Assembly: GCF_000520595.1 (NCBI RefSeq)
Contig: NZ_KI914978.1
Span: 141,114-184,510 of the forward strand
Origin: Arthrobacter sp. H5
GTDB lineage: Bacteria; Actinomycetota; Actinomycetes; Actinomycetales; Micrococcaceae
Direction: 5' to 3'
Length of the DNA stretch: 43,397 nt
This document shows, piece after piece, positions 7,773 to 16,510 of this stretch (position 1 is the first letter of the stretch; each line of letters opens with the position of its first letter). The notes below the pieces were generated by a model that saw only the letters and a list, made by a program, of their open reading frames with translations, did no database searches and was not told the origin of the DNA. Position numbers and translations under genes: made by a program.

Positions 7773-9497
7773 ATGTCTACCTACGAATACACCGCTGAGG
7801 ATACCGGGACCACCGTTGCGCCGCGGGTCGTTCCGCGGTCCAAGGGACGGATTGTGGTCAACTGGATCACCACCACCGACCATAAGACCATCGGGTACAT
7901 GTACCTGATTGCTTCGTTCATCTTCTTCTGCCTTGGCGGAGTGATGGCGCTTGTCATCCGCGCTGAGCTGTTTGAGCCCGGGATGCAGATCCTGCAGACC
8001 AAGGAACAGTACAACCAGCTGTTCACGATGCACGGAACAGTCATGTTGCTGCTTTTCGCCACTCCGTTGTTCGCTGGTTTCGCGAACGCGATCATGCCGC
8101 TGCAGATTGGTGCGCCGGATGTTGCTTTTCCTCGGTTAAATGCGCTGGCCTTCTGGTTTTTCCTGTTTGGCGGCATCATCACGGTGTCCGGCTTTATCAC
8201 TCCGCAGGGCGCAGCGTCCTTCGGCTGGTTTGCCTATGCGCCCTTATCAAACACCACGTTCTCCCCGGGGGTAGGAGGGGACCTATGGGTCTTTGGTCTG
8301 GCCTTGACCGGTTTCGGGACCATTCTCGGTGCGGTGAACTTCATCACGACCATCATCTGTATGCGGGCACCGGGTATGACCATGTGGCGGATGCCGATCT
8401 TCACCTGGAACACGCTGGTGACCTCCATCCTGGTGCTGATGGCGTTCCCACCACTGGCTGCCGCACTCTTTGCACTGGGCGCCGACCGCCGGTTTGGAGC
8501 ACACATCTTCGATCCGGACAACGGGGGGGCCATACTCTGGCAGCACCTTTTCTGGTTCTTCGGACACCCCGAGGTGTACATTATCGCATTGCCCTTCTTC
8601 GGTATTGTGTCCGAGATCTTCCCCGTCTTTAGCCGGAAACCGATCTTTGGCTACAAGGGACTTGTCTACGCCACCATCGCCATCGCAGCGCTCTCAGTCA
8701 CGGTATGGGCGCACCACATGTACGTGACCGGGGCCGTACTACTGCCCTTCTTCGCCTTCATGAGCATGTTGATCGCCGTGCCCACCGGCGTGAAGTTCTT
8801 CAACTGGATAGGCACCATGTGGCGGGGGTCGCTCACCTTCGAAACTCCGATGCTCTGGAGCCTCGGCTTCCTGGTGACGTTCCTCTTCGGCGGATTGACG
8901 GGCATCATCCTCGCGTCCCCGCCACTCGATTTCCATGTGTCGGACACCTACTTCGTGGTGGCGCATTTCCACTACGTGGTCTTCGGAACCGTGGTGTTCG
9001 CAATGTTCGCCGGATTCTACTTCTGGTGGCCAAAATGGACCGGAAAAATGCTGAATGAACGTCTGGGCAAGATTCATTTCTGGATGCTGTTCCTCGGGTT
9101 CCACGGCACGTTCCTCATCCAACACTGGCTCGGCGTGATCGGAATGCCCAGGCGTTACGCCGATTATCTGCCGGAGGACATGTTCACCGCAATGAACCAG
9201 TTCTCCACCATCGCTTCGTTTGTGCTCGGTGCCTCCTTGATTCCATTCTTCTGGAACATCTATGTCACGTGGCGAAGCGGTACCAAAGTAGAGGTAGACG
9301 ATCCCTGGGGCTTCGGCGCCTCACTGGAGTGGGCGACATCCTGCCCACCACCACGGCACAACTTCACGTCGCTGCCGCGTATCCGTTCGGAACGCCCCGC
9401 CTTGGACCTGCATCATCCGGAGCTTGCGCAGTGGCACACTCCCAACGAGTCTGCAGCGGGAGCACTGCTTGGTGCGGCCGACAGGAAGGACGCCTGA
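7773..9497 (+). CDS. ctaD: Cytochrome c oxidase subunit I (aa3 type)
   Basis: 574 residues, about 12 transmembrane helices. This catalytic subunit holds low-spin haem a and the haem a3-CuB centre and reduces O2 to water while pumping protons. Seen: FTMHGTVML (haem a His), GHPEVYI (CuB His and the cross-linked Tyr, with the E of the D-channel family), VWAHHMY (two CuB His), [13 protein letters not shown], and VAHFHYV (haem a and a3 His). The ATG is preceded by AGGAGA with good spacing, 18 bp after ctaC. The C-terminus ends in a soluble His/Pro-containing tail (about 530-574), as usual in actinobacterial CtaD. Confidence 0.97.
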   Translation: MSTYEYTAEDTGTTVAPRVVPRSKGRIVVNWITTTDHKTIGYMYLIASFIFFCLGGVMALVIRAELFEPGMQILQTKEQYNQLFTMHGTVMLLLFATPLFAGFANAIMPLQIGAPDVAFPRLNALAFWFFLFGGIITVSGFITPQGAASFGWFAYAPLSNTTFSPGVGGDLWVFGLALTGFGTILGAVNFITTIICMRAPGMTMWRMPIFTWNTLVTSILVLMAFPPLAAALFALGADRRFGAHIFDPDNGGAILWQHLFWFFGHPEVYIIALPFFGIVSEIFPVFSRKPIFGYKGLVYATIAIAALSVTVWAHHMYVTGAVLLPFFAFMSMLIAVPTGVKFFNWIGTMWRGSLTFETPMLWSLGFLVTFLFGGLTGIILASPPLDFHVSDTYFVVAHFHYVVFGTVVFAMFAGFYFWWPKWTGKMLNERLGKIHFWMLFLGFHGTFLIQHWLGVIGMPRRYADYLPEDMFTAMNQFSTIASFVLGASLIPFFWNIYVTWRSGTKVEVDDPWGFGASLEWATSCPPPRHNFTSLPRIRSERPALDLHHPELAQWHTPNESAAGALLGAADRKDA

Positions 9498-9499
9498 GC

Positions 9500-9901
9500 A
9501 TGAAGATTGAAACCAAGCTCTTCCTCTGGGGAGTACCCTTCTTTGTCCCCGTTGCGCTGGTTTACGGATTTCTCACCAACTGGTCCGAGTGGGTAGGCAT
9601 CCTGGGTCTCATGCTGGTCGGTGGGCTCGCCGGAATGATCGGCTTCTATCTGGGCTTCACCGGCCGGCGGGTGGGCATGCGCCCCGAGGATCGCCTGGAT
9701 GGGGAAATCCACGAGGGCGCCGGTGAACAAGGGCACTTCAGCCCGTGGAGCTGGTGGCCGCTGATGCTGGGCCTGGCCGCCGCCGGCGGTTTCCTTGGAC
9801 TGGCCGTGGGATGGTGGATCCTTTACATCAGTGCGGGGCTGGCAGCGATCGCCCTGGTTGGTTGGGTGTACGAATACAGCCGCGGTGATCACGCGCACTA
9901 A
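9500..9901 (+). CDS. ctaF: Cytochrome c oxidase subunit IV, actinobacterial type
   Basis: 133 residues with four hydrophobic helices (about 9-27, 34-53, 84-104, 107-123). CtaF is a small actinobacteria-specific subunit that packs against CtaD in the aa3 oxidase. Recognisable features are MKIETKLFLWGVPFF at the N-terminus, GFYLGFTGRRVG followed by an RPEDR segment after helix 2, and GHFSPWSWWPL before helix 3. The ATG lies 2 nt after the ctaD stop, so the genes are translationally linked. An upstream in-frame extension overlaps ctaD and was not used. A terminator-like hairpin follows at 9914. Confidence 0.93.
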   Translation: MKIETKLFLWGVPFFVPVALVYGFLTNWSEWVGILGLMLVGGLAGMIGFYLGFTGRRVGMRPEDRLDGEIHEGAGEQGHFSPWSWWPLMLGLAAAGGFLGLAVGWWILYISAGLAAIALVGWVYEYSRGDHAH

Positions 9902-9913
9902 TAGGACATTGTT

Positions 9914-9950
9914 TTGAAAGGGGTCCGCACGGTTGAGTGGGCCCCTTCAA
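9914..9950 (+). terminator. Hairpin terminator of ctaCDF
   Basis: TTGAAAGGGGTCC (9914-9926) pairs with GGGCCCCTTCAA (9939-9950), with one bulged A and one G-U pair and a 12-nt loop. It lies 13 nt after the ctaF stop. No clean T-run follows. Confidence 0.65.
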
Positions 9951-9980
9951 CAGTTAACGTTCAAAAAATTTAGCGGGACC

Positions 9981-10012
9981 GTGACGGATTGGCGATGCCT
10001 AGACTTAGGTAA
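9981..10012 (+). promoter_or_regulatory. Candidate promoter and dyad for the GntR-family gene
   Basis: GTGACG (9981-9986) and TTAGGT (10005-10010) are 18 bp apart. The palindrome CCTA-GACT-TAGG (9998/9999-10009/10010) overlaps the -10 region and could be an autoregulatory operator, since HutC-type repressors often bind short dyads at their own promoters. The assignment is inferred. Confidence 0.35.
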
Positions 10013-10046
10013 GTGGCCAAAAGGGCCTCAGGAAGAGGCGCATCAA

Positions 10047-10838
10047 ATGGTATCGGGTCAGCTCCAGTCCATTGCGGGTTCCCTTGACCCGGACTCTGCC
10101 GTAGCCAAACACGTACAACTGCGGGAAATACTGCGGAGCTTTGTGATGGGGCATGCCGAGCCCGGAACCGCCATTCCATCTGAACGCGAGCTCACTGTGC
10201 ACTTCGGCGTAGCCCGGATGACTGTCCGTCATGCAATAGATGCGCTCGTGGCCGAGGAGGTCCTCGAACGCATCGTGGGTCTGGGAACCTTTGTTGCACA
10301 CACAAAGCTCGACCTACAGATGAAGCTCACCTCCTATAGCGAGGAAATGCACCGCCGAGGCATGGTGCCAGATGCCCGGGTGCTGAGTTTCGAGCAGATG
10401 GCCGCCACACCGCTTATTGCCAGGGAACTGCAACTGGAGCAGGGTCAACCGGTTATCAGGTTTCGACGACAGCTCCTCGCTGACGGGGAACCCATGAGTG
10501 TGGACGAGAATTTCATTCCAGCGCACCGGGTGCCCGGCATCCTTGACGATTCTCCGCCAACCTCCCTGTACAACGTGCTCAGTGAGCGCTTTGGGCTGGT
10601 TATGGAGTGGGGAGAGGACACCATCGAGGCAACTGCCGCATCACCGTCGATTGCCCGGCTCCTCAACGTGGAGATGGGTGCCCCGTTGCTGAAAATTCAG
10701 CGCCACGCCTATGTTGCGCGCGCGATGGTGGACTACTCGGTCTCCTATTACCGCGCGGACCGTTACAAGCTCTGGGTGCCGTTGCAGAGGCCGGGAGTGC
10801 GGACTCCGCGTGCGTACAGCTCAAAACGCCTGGGCTGA
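10047..10838 (+). CDS. GntR family transcriptional regulator, HutC/UTRA subfamily
   Basis: 263 residues. The N-terminal winged helix (about 20-90) has the GntR pattern PGTAIPSERELTVHFGVARMTVRHAIDALVAEEVLER with GLGTFVA after the wing (quoted in parts; key residues P-S-E-R-E-L and R-M-T-V-R). The C-terminal UTRA ligand-binding domain (about 100-250) has SYSEEMHRRGMVPDARVL and VDYSVSYYRADRYKL. Such proteins repress sugar, amino-sugar or histidine catabolic genes and release DNA on binding a small effector; the effector is not predictable here. The ATG at 10047 has GGAAGAGG 8 nt upstream; an earlier in-frame start at 9933 lies in the promoter region. It sits between ctaCDF and qcrB with no obvious metabolic partner. 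Confidence 0.85.
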   Translation: MVSGQLQSIAGSLDPDSAVAKHVQLREILRSFVMGHAEPGTAIPSERELTVHFGVARMTVRHAIDALVAEEVLERIVGLGTFVAHTKLDLQMKLTSYSEEMHRRGMVPDARVLSFEQMAATPLIARELQLEQGQPVIRFRRQLLADGEPMSVDENFIPAHRVPGILDDSPPTSLYNVLSERFGLVMEWGEDTIEATAASPSIARLLNVEMGAPLLKIQRHAYVARAMVDYSVSYYRADRYKLWVPLQRPGVRTPRAYSSKRLG

Positions 10839-10871
10839 ATTTCCTGATCCCAAGAATCTTGGTTCAAAAGA

Positions 10872-10912
10872 ATGAGGGACCGTTCGCCCGGTTCGGGCGA
10901 ACGGTCCCTCAT
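10872..10912. terminator. Bidirectional terminator between the GntR gene and qcrB
   Basis: A perfect 19-bp stem (10872-10890 with 10894-10912) and a 3-nt formal loop between two convergent genes, whose stops are at 10838 and 10929. It is the strongest hairpin in the window. Confidence 0.85.
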
Positions 10913-10928
10913 CAGCCTTGGATGTCCA

Positions 10929-12614
10929 TCAGTGGCTTGAGATGGACGCCTTATCGTGCTCTCCAGCTACCTCACCGTGGTGACCATGGGAGTGGGCGGC
11001 CTCAAGCTCAGCCGGCGTAACAGGAGCAACACGGTCCTCAAAGAAGAACTTCGAGATCCAGGCACGCCGTTTCTCATTTTTGGGCACGTGCCCATTCACA
11101 TCCGCTTCCGCAGGCAAAACCTCATGCGACTCGAAGTTCACCAACGTGTAGCGCTTGTAGGCGTCAACCTGTTCGTGTACTTCGATGAACTCGCCGTGGG
11201 GGAGACGCACAATTCGTCCGGTCTCCCTTCCGTGGAGGGCTATCTCGCGGTCCTTGCGCTGCAGGGCCAGAGCAATGCGGCGCGCGACAATGAATCCGAT
11301 GAATGGACCGATCACAAACAACACACGCAGCCAGTACGTGACGTCGTTCAGCGAAACCATGAAGTGGGTTGCAATCAGATCGGAGCTGGCTGCTGCCCAC
11401 ATGACGCAGTAGAAGACCACGCCAGCCACGCCGACCGCAGTGCGCGCGGGCGCGTTACGGGGCCGGTCGAGCAAATGGTGTTCACGCTTGTCCTTGGTAA
11501 TCCAGGACTCGATCCACGGCCACGCGAACATGAGGGTGAAGACTAGTCCTGCTGGCACCAGTGCCGGGAGGAGGACGTTGAGGGAGAGCGTGTTCACGCC
11601 CCAGGGGAACGGGATCTCCCACTCCAATGGAATTCCAGCAATAATGCCCGGCATCAAACGAAGGGCACCATCAACCCAGCCGATGTACCAGTCAGGCTGG
11701 GTTCCAGCAGACACCGGTGATGGGTCGTAAGGACCGTAATTCCAAATCGGGTTGATGGTGAATGCAGCGGATATAGCTGCGACCACACCGAAGACAATGA
11801 AGAAGAAGCCGCCGGCTTTGGCTGCATAGACAGGGCCAACCGGGTATCCGACTACATTGTCATTGGTGCGCCCCGGGCCGGGGAACTGAGTGTGCTTGTG
11901 AGCAACCACCATGAACAGGTGGATAGCGATCAGCAGCAGGATCAACGCAGGGATCAGCAGGATGTGGAGGACGTACAGCCGGGGGATGATGACTGTTCCC
12001 GGAAATTCCCCGCCAAAGAGGAAGAAGCTGATGTAGGTGCCGATGACGGGGATCGACTTGATGACACCGTCGATGATGCGCAGCCCGTTACCCGAGAGCA
12101 GGTCATCCGGGAGGGAGTAACCCGTGAATCCCGCTGCCATTGCCAGGATCAGCAGTACGCTGCCTACTACCCAGTTCAGTTCGCGGGGCTTCCGGAAGGC
12201 TCCGGTGAAGAATACGCGAAGCATATGCACGGAGACCGCTGCTACAAACAGGAGCGCTGACCAGTGATGCACTTGCCGCATGAACAGACCGCCGCGGATA
12301 TCAAACGAAATGTCCAGCGAAGACGCATACGCCGCTGACATCTCTATGCCGCGCAGAGGCACGTAGCTTCCGTCGTAGGCAACCTCCGTCATGGAGGGGT
12401 CAAAGAAGAATGTCAGGAAGGTACCGGACAACAGCAAAATGACAAACGTGTACAGCGCGACTTCACCAAACATGAACGTCCAGTGATCAGGAAATATCTT
12501 GCGGCCAAATTCTTTGACCATGGCGGAGCCACCCACACGGGAGTCCACAAAGTTGGTGATACGCCCAACGCTGGTCTTAGGTTGGTACTCGTTGACGACG
12601 GTTGAGCTGCTCAT
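10929..12614 (-). CDS. qcrB: Menaquinol-cytochrome c reductase cytochrome b subunit
   Basis: About 561 residues, long like other actinobacterial QcrB. It forms the two quinone sites and two b haems of the bc1 complex. Features: N-terminal segment PDHWTFMFGEVALYTF, FDPSMTEV...LRGIEMSAAYASSLD (key residues), VHHWSALLFV and SVHMLRVFFTGAFRKPRE with haem His. GYSLPDDLLSGNGLRI is the Qp-site loop, and LYVLHILLIPAL/AIHLFMVVAHKHTQFPG has the second His pair. PDWYIGW holds the PxWY equivalent. About eight helices are followed by a C-terminal hydrophilic extension of about 130 residues. The ATG at 12614 has GGGAG 10 nt upstream; a GTG at 12623, inside the end of qcrA, is an alternative. Confidence 0.95.
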   Translation of the reverse strand: MSSSTVVNEYQPKTSVGRITNFVDSRVGGSAMVKEFGRKIFPDHWTFMFGEVALYTFVILLLSGTFLTFFFDPSMTEVAYDGSYVPLRGIEMSAAYASSLDISFDIRGGLFMRQVHHWSALLFVAAVSVHMLRVFFTGAFRKPRELNWVVGSVLLILAMAAGFTGYSLPDDLLSGNGLRIIDGVIKSIPVIGTYISFFLFGGEFPGTVIIPRLYVLHILLIPALILLLIAIHLFMVVAHKHTQFPGPGRTNDNVVGYPVGPVYAAKAGGFFFIVFGVVAAISAAFTINPIWNYGPYDPSPVSAGTQPDWYIGWVDGALRLMPGIIAGIPLEWEIPFPWGVNTLSLNVLLPALVPAGLVFTLMFAWPWIESWITKDKREHHLLDRPRNAPARTAVGVAGVVFYCVMWAAASSDLIATHFMVSLNDVTYWLRVLFVIGPFIGFIVARRIALALQRKDREIALHGRETGRIVRLPHGEFIEVHEQVDAYKRYTLVNFESHEVLPAEADVNGHVPKNEKRRAWISKFFFEDRVAPVTPAELEAAHSHGHHGEVAGEHDKASISSH

Positions 12615-12615
12615 G

Positions 12616-13641
12616 TCAGCCACGCTCCCAGAAACTCGGTCCTACTGGCTCTTGGAAATCGCTCGTGGCTACCAGATAACCTTCATCGTCAACTGAGATG
12701 GGTAACTGGGGGAGCGGACGAACGGCCGGGCCGAAGATAACCTTGCATTCCTGAGTCAGGTCAAAGGTTGACTGGTGGCACGGACACAGCAGATGGTGGG
12801 TCTGCTGTTCGTAGAGGGCCACGGGACAGCCCACATGCGTGCAGATCTTGGAGTAGGCGACAATTCCCTCGTAACCCCAGTCCTCGCGGCCCGGCGAAGG
12901 AGCCAGAGACTCAGGGTTCAAACGCATCAAAAGAACCACCGCTTTGGCTTTTTCTTCCAGCTTGTGTTCAAGATCGTTCAAGCCATCCGGGATTACGTGA
13001 AACGCTGATCCAATGGTCACGTCTGAGGCCCTGATCGGCGTTCCGCTGGGGTCCCTGGTGAGGCGGACGCCTTCATCCCACATGGTGTGTTTCAGCACGT
13101 CACCGGGCAGTGGTCCAAGATCGCGGAAGATAGCAATGGCGGGAAGAACAGCCAATACTCCAGCACCGAGGAGGGTGTTGCGGATCAACGGCCGGCGTTT
13201 AATTCCGGTTTCCTCCAGGATGTCGCCCACTATCTTCTCCGCGTCAACCCTGTCCGCTTCCGAGCGAAGCACATGGCGGTCCTCGGAAACCTCGTGATCC
13301 GGCATCAGAGTTTTGGCCCAGTGAACAATGCCTACACCGATCCCGAGCATCGCGAAGGCGGTTCCCAGCCCAAGGAGCAGGTTCTGCAAGCGTAAGGTGG
13401 CAATGGTCTCGTCCAGCGGGATAAAGAAGTAACCGAAGAAGAAGATCAGTGTTCCAAGAATCGACACCGTGAACAGCATGCCCACTTGGCGCTCGGCCCG
13501 CTTCTCCGCGCGCGGGTCCACGTCCGCCAGGCGCGGGCGGTGCGGCGGAAGGCCCGGATCCTGGAACTTCTGCACCTCGCCCTGACCAGGCTTAGCAACG
13601 GTGCCCGAGTGCTCCGGACTGCCGTGACTACGATCGGCCAT
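12616..13641 (-). CDS. qcrA: Menaquinol-cytochrome c reductase Rieske iron-sulfur subunit
   Basis: About 341 residues. QcrA carries the 2Fe-2S cluster that takes one electron from menaquinol. The N-terminal cytoplasmic tail is followed by three hydrophobic helices (about residues 55-75, 88-108 and 155-172), the actinobacterial layout. The last helix follows IKRRPLIRN, a twin-Arg-like stretch typical of Tat-dependent Rieske insertion. The cluster motifs are CTHVGC and CPCHQSTF, and the Pro loop is GPAVRPLPQLP. ATG at 13641 follows AGAGGG closely; an ATG at 13653 is the alternative. The qcrA stop overlaps the qcrB start region, so the two are coupled. tatA and tatC are encoded elsewhere in the window. 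Confidence 0.95.
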   Translation of the reverse strand: MADRSHGSPEHSGTVAKPGQGEVQKFQDPGLPPHRPRLADVDPRAEKRAERQVGMLFTVSILGTLIFFFGYFFIPLDETIATLRLQNLLLGLGTAFAMLGIGVGIVHWAKTLMPDHEVSEDRHVLRSEADRVDAEKIVGDILEETGIKRRPLIRNTLLGAGVLAVLPAIAIFRDLGPLPGDVLKHTMWDEGVRLTRDPSGTPIRASDVTIGSAFHVIPDGLNDLEHKLEEKAKAVVLLMRLNPESLAPSPGREDWGYEGIVAYSKICTHVGCPVALYEQQTHHLLCPCHQSTFDLTQECKVIFGPAVRPLPQLPISVDDEGYLVATSDFQEPVGPSFWERG

Positions 13642-13708
13642 GATCCCTCTCATCCTTCGTGTGATGCTTCATAGTGGTCCTGTGTGTAAATTGCGGTGAC
13701 AGCCCAGG

Positions 13709-14503
13709 TCAGGAGGACCTGGATGTCAGCCAGACGGTAAAGGCAATAATCACGCCGAGTCCTGCAACCCAGATGAACAATCCCTCGGAGACCGGCCCAA
13801 GGGCTCCCAGATCGGCTCCGCCCGGTGAGCCCTGCTCATCAATAACCTCGAGGAATGCGATGATGTCCTGCTTTTCCTCCGGGGTGATGTTTGCGTCGTT
13901 GAAGACTGGCATGTTCTGGGGCCCGGTAACCATAGCTTCGTAGGTGTGCTTCGCGCTCACACCTTCCAGGCCTGGAGCAAACTTGCCTCTGGTGAGTGCG
14001 CCACCGGCCGCTGCGGCATTGTGACACATGGCGCAGTTGACGCGAAACAATTCGCCGCCATTGGCAGGATCCACTCCCTCACCGGTGGTGTCGAGCACCT
14101 CTTCGCCCGGAATCGCCGGCCCGGCTCCCAAGGAAGCCACGTAAGCCGCCATCTGGCGCGTCTGCTCGTCGGTGAACTGCGGTGGCTTGACCTGCGCCTG
14201 TGGGCCCTGCATCTGGAGCGGCATGCGTCCGGTACCAACCTGGAAATCGACCGAGGCGGCGCCGACACCGACCAGGGACGGGCCGTCCTCCGTGCCGGAG
14301 GCTCCCATTCCGTGACAGGTTGCGCAGTTGGCTACGAAGAGTTTTTCGCCTTCCTCCACATCGCTGGCAGAAACGGCGGTTTGAGCCTGGGCCTCGTTAG
14401 CCGTGCTCGCAACGGCGTAAATGCCGCCCGTTACTAACAGTCCCATCAGGAGCAGAGCTATCGCTGCCAGAGGATGACGTCGCCTTTGCGAAAGTGCCTT
14501 CAC
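13709..14503 (-). CDS. qcrC: Menaquinol-cytochrome c reductase di-haem cytochrome c subunit
   Basis: 264 residues. QcrC is a fused cc-type cytochrome that passes electrons directly to CtaC, replacing a soluble cytochrome c. An N-terminal hydrophobic segment (about 11-33) acts as signal sequence or anchor. There are two c-type haem motifs: CATCH (C60-H64) and CAMCH (C157-H161). Likely Met ligands occur in TGRMPLQM and QNMPVF. A C-terminal transmembrane helix (about 243-260) ends in a basic tail. The GTG at 14503 has AGGA about 8 nt upstream; the longer reading frame start at 14575 precedes the predicted transcription start. It is first gene of qcrCAB, driven by the promoter at 14580-14607. Confidence 0.94.
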   Translation of the reverse strand: MKALSQRRRHPLAAIALLLMGLLVTGGIYAVASTANEAQAQTAVSASDVEEGEKLFVANCATCHGMGASGTEDGPSLVGVGAASVDFQVGTGRMPLQMQGPQAQVKPPQFTDEQTRQMAAYVASLGAGPAIPGEEVLDTTGEGVDPANGGELFRVNCAMCHNAAAAGGALTRGKFAPGLEGVSAKHTYEAMVTGPQNMPVFNDANITPEEKQDIIAFLEVIDEQGSPGGADLGALGPVSEGLFIWVAGLGVIIAFTVWLTSRSS

Positions 14504-14579
14504 GTGCTGGTTCCTGCCTTCTGTATTGCTTTGATCCTGTGCACAGCCTCTGCCGCATTCTGCCTGCACTGCCACGCCA

Positions 14580-14607
14580 ATTCTACACCGGGTAGAAAAC
14601 GGTTCAA
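14580..14607 (-). promoter_or_regulatory. Promoter for qcrCAB
   Basis: TTGAAC (14602-14607), 16-bp spacer, TAGAAT (14580-14585) on the minus strand, directly after the ctaE stop. Transcription would begin near 14573, giving a leader of about 70 nt before qcrC. It suggests qcrCAB can be expressed separately from ctaE. Confidence 0.55.
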
Positions 14608-14614
14608 GTAAAAA

Positions 14615-15253
14615 CTACTTCAAGAAATAGATAATGATGAACAGCCCGATCCATACCACGTCGACAAAGTGCCAATAGTAGGAGGTGACGATGGCGGAGG
14701 TCGCCTCGAAGTGGCCGAAACGTTTAGCCGCGTAAGCGCGGCCAATGATGAAGAGGAAGGCTATTAGCCCGCCAAGGACGTGGATTCCGTGGAACCCGGT
14801 AGTGATATAGAACGACGAGCCGTAGGCATTGGAGGACAGGGACACGCCTTCAGACACCAGGACGGCATACTCATATCCCTGCACGGCGACGAACACGGAG
14901 CCCAGCAGGAAGGTCAGGAAGTACCACTCGACCATTCCCCACTTGGGCAGGGAGAACATGCTGCCGATGCGCCTTGGCTGCAGCCGCTCCGCTGCGAAGA
15001 CGCCCATCTGGCACGTAAACGAGCTGGACACCAGAATGATCGTGTTCATCAGGGCAAACGGAACGTTCAGCTTCTCCGTCTCCAGTGCCCACATTTCTCC
15101 GGACGTGGAGCGGAGGGTGAAGTACATCGCGAACAGTCCCGCAAAGAACATCAATTCGCTGGAAAGCCATACAACGGTTCCCACCGAGACCATATTTGGC
15201 CGGTTCAACGTTGGATGCGCAGTGGTGCTGGGGGCATGGGTCGCTGTCGTCAC
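14615..15253 (-). CDS. ctaE: Cytochrome c oxidase subunit III (aa3 type)
   Basis: 212 residues, five transmembrane helices as expected for the short actinobacterial subunit III. Seen: [22 protein letters not shown] (split: [10 protein letters not shown] and [11 protein letters not shown]), [41 protein letters not shown] and [12 protein letters not shown], the last two being hallmark helices. Subunit III stabilises subunit I and maintains proton uptake. CATAAT at 15260-15265 lies exactly 6 nt before a GTG at 15253, favouring a leaderless mRNA starting there; a second GTG at 15259 is the alternative. The gene is divergent from trpD and heads the ctaE-qcrCAB cluster. Confidence 0.95.
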   Translation of the reverse strand: MTTATHAPSTTAHPTLNRPNMVSVGTVVWLSSELMFFAGLFAMYFTLRSTSGEMWALETEKLNVPFALMNTIILVSSSFTCQMGVFAAERLQPRRIGSMFSLPKWGMVEWYFLTFLLGSVFVAVQGYEYAVLVSEGVSLSSNAYGSSFYITTGFHGIHVLGGLIAFLFIIGRAYAAKRFGHFEATSAIVTSYYWHFVDVVWIGLFIIIYFLK

Positions 15254-15259
15254 AGACAC

Positions 15260-15265
15260 ATTATG
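15260..15265 (-). promoter_or_regulatory. Candidate -10 element for ctaE
   Basis: CATAAT on the minus strand, 6 nt before the GTG at 15253. TTGGTG lies 19 bp further upstream as a possible -35. Confidence 0.5.
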
Positions 15266-15375
15266 TCTCTAAAACAGGGCACTTCACCAATGCGCAAACC
15301 CCATCGGCGCGTCCCGCGGAGTACGCAACCCGCTTTGCTCCCTGCAACGGCGCGGAAGTAAAGAAAAGAGGACTT

Positions 15376-15396
15376 TCTACAATTCGTAGATAACCT
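15376..15396 (+). promoter_or_regulatory. trpD promoter with operator-like dyad
   Basis: TAACCT (15391-15396) lies 6 nt before the trpD GTG. It is abutted by the dyad TCTAC-AATTC-GTAGA (15376-15390), which occupies the promoter spacer where a repressor could act. No strong -35 is visible. Confidence 0.5.
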
Positions 15397-15402
15397 AGAG
15401 CT

Positions 15403-16461
15403 GTGACACGTAAATCGCTGCCGGAAGAGGTTCACACCACGTGGCCCGCACTGATCTCGAAACTCATTTCGGGACAGGACCTGAGTGCCGACCAGACCCG
15501 TTGGGCCATGGACACCATCATGGAGGGTGCAGCCACCCATGCCCAGGTTGCGGGCTTTCTGGTGGGCCTGCAGGCAAAGGGCGAATCAGTTGAGGAACTG
15601 GTGGGGCTGGTCGAAGCGATGCTTGCACGGGCGCACCGGATCCAGGTCTCGGGAGCTGCGCTCGACATCGTGGGCACCGGCGGCGACGGCTTGAACACGT
15701 TGAACATTTCGACCATGTCCTCACTGGTTGCAGTTGGGGCCGGCGCCAAGGTGGTCAAGCATGGCAACCGCAGTGCTTCCTCGTCTGCGGGTGCCGCCGA
15801 TGTCATTGAAGCTCTCGGCGTGCGCTTGGATCTCTCGATCGACGACGTTGCCCGCTCGGCGGAGGAGGCGGGCATCACCTTTTGTTTTGCACAGGTTTTT
15901 CACCCATCGATGCGCCACGTCGCTGTTCCGCGCCGGGAACTTGGCGTGCCGACCGCCTTCAACTTCCTCGGACCGCTCAGCAATCCCGCAGGTGTTGAAG
16001 CGCAGGCACTGGGCTGTGCCAACGAACGCATGGCACCCCTGATGGCGGGTGTCCTGGCCGCACGGGGTATCCGGGCCCTGGTTTTCCGGGGGAGCGACGG
16101 GCGGGACAAACTGACCACCAGCGGTTCGTCCACCATCTGGGAGGTCCGCGGCGGAACCGTCACGGAACATTCAGTCCATCCGGAGGATTTCGGTATCCCG
16201 GTAGCGTCCGTCGATGCTCTCCGCGGCTCCGACGCCGCCAGCAACGCTGACGTGGTGCGCGCACTCCTGAGGGGCGTTCACGGACCCGTGCGCGACGCCG
16301 TCGTCCTCAATGCCGCAGCAGGACTAGTAGCGCTGGATAACGGCCACAACACGCCGCTGATGGAGCGGATCAAGGACAGCATGGCCCGCGCGGAGGAATC
16401 CATTGATTCCGGTGCCGCGCAGGAGGTCCTCAACCGTTGGATCCGCGTCACCAGCTCCTAG
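15403..16461 (+). CDS. trpD: Anthranilate phosphoribosyltransferase
   Basis: 352 residues. TrpD transfers phosphoribose from PRPP to anthranilate in tryptophan synthesis. The PRPP loop [12 protein letters not shown] is at about 88-99, NISTMSS at 101-107, and [12 protein letters not shown] at 119-130. The anthranilate-binding segment [18 protein letters not shown] follows. The fold is the usual N-terminal helical domain plus alpha/beta domain. GTG start with no Shine-Dalgarno and TAACCT 6 nt upstream indicates leaderless expression. The gene is not linked to other trp genes here. Its last codons and stop form the first copy of a 24-bp tandem triplication, and its 3' side is convergent with cutC. 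Confidence 0.97.
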   Translation: MTRKSLPEEVHTTWPALISKLISGQDLSADQTRWAMDTIMEGAATHAQVAGFLVGLQAKGESVEELVGLVEAMLARAHRIQVSGAALDIVGTGGDGLNTLNISTMSSLVAVGAGAKVVKHGNRSASSSAGAADVIEALGVRLDLSIDDVARSAEEAGITFCFAQVFHPSMRHVAVPRRELGVPTAFNFLGPLSNPAGVEAQALGCANERMAPLMAGVLAARGIRALVFRGSDGRDKLTTSGSSTIWEVRGGTVTEHSVHPEDFGIPVASVDALRGSDAASNADVVRALLRGVHGPVRDAVVLNAAAGLVALDNGHNTPLMERIKDSMARAEESIDSGAAQEVLNRWIRVTSS

Positions 16462-16510
16462 GGGATCCGCGTTACCAGCTCCTAGGGGATCCGCGTTACC
16501 AGCTCCTAGG
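16439..16510. repeat. 24-bp tandem triplication at the trpD/cutC 3' ends
   Basis: Three adjacent 24-bp copies (16439-16462, 16463-16486, 16487-16510), each starting GGATCCGCGT and ending CAGCTCCTAGG. Copies 2 and 3 are identical and differ from copy 1 by one base (C to T). Copy 1 encodes the end of TrpD with its TAG; copies 2 and 3 repeat the stop in frame. The CTAG in copy 3 also supplies the cutC stop on the minus strand. Confidence 0.95.

Noticed and set aside
9269-9499. Upstream extension of ctaF
   Set aside because: It lies within ctaD in a different frame; the CtaF family begins at MKIETKLF.
13709-15259. Long plus-strand frames opposite qcrC and ctaE
   Set aside because: Both are antisense to clearly recognisable respiratory genes and contain no family motifs.
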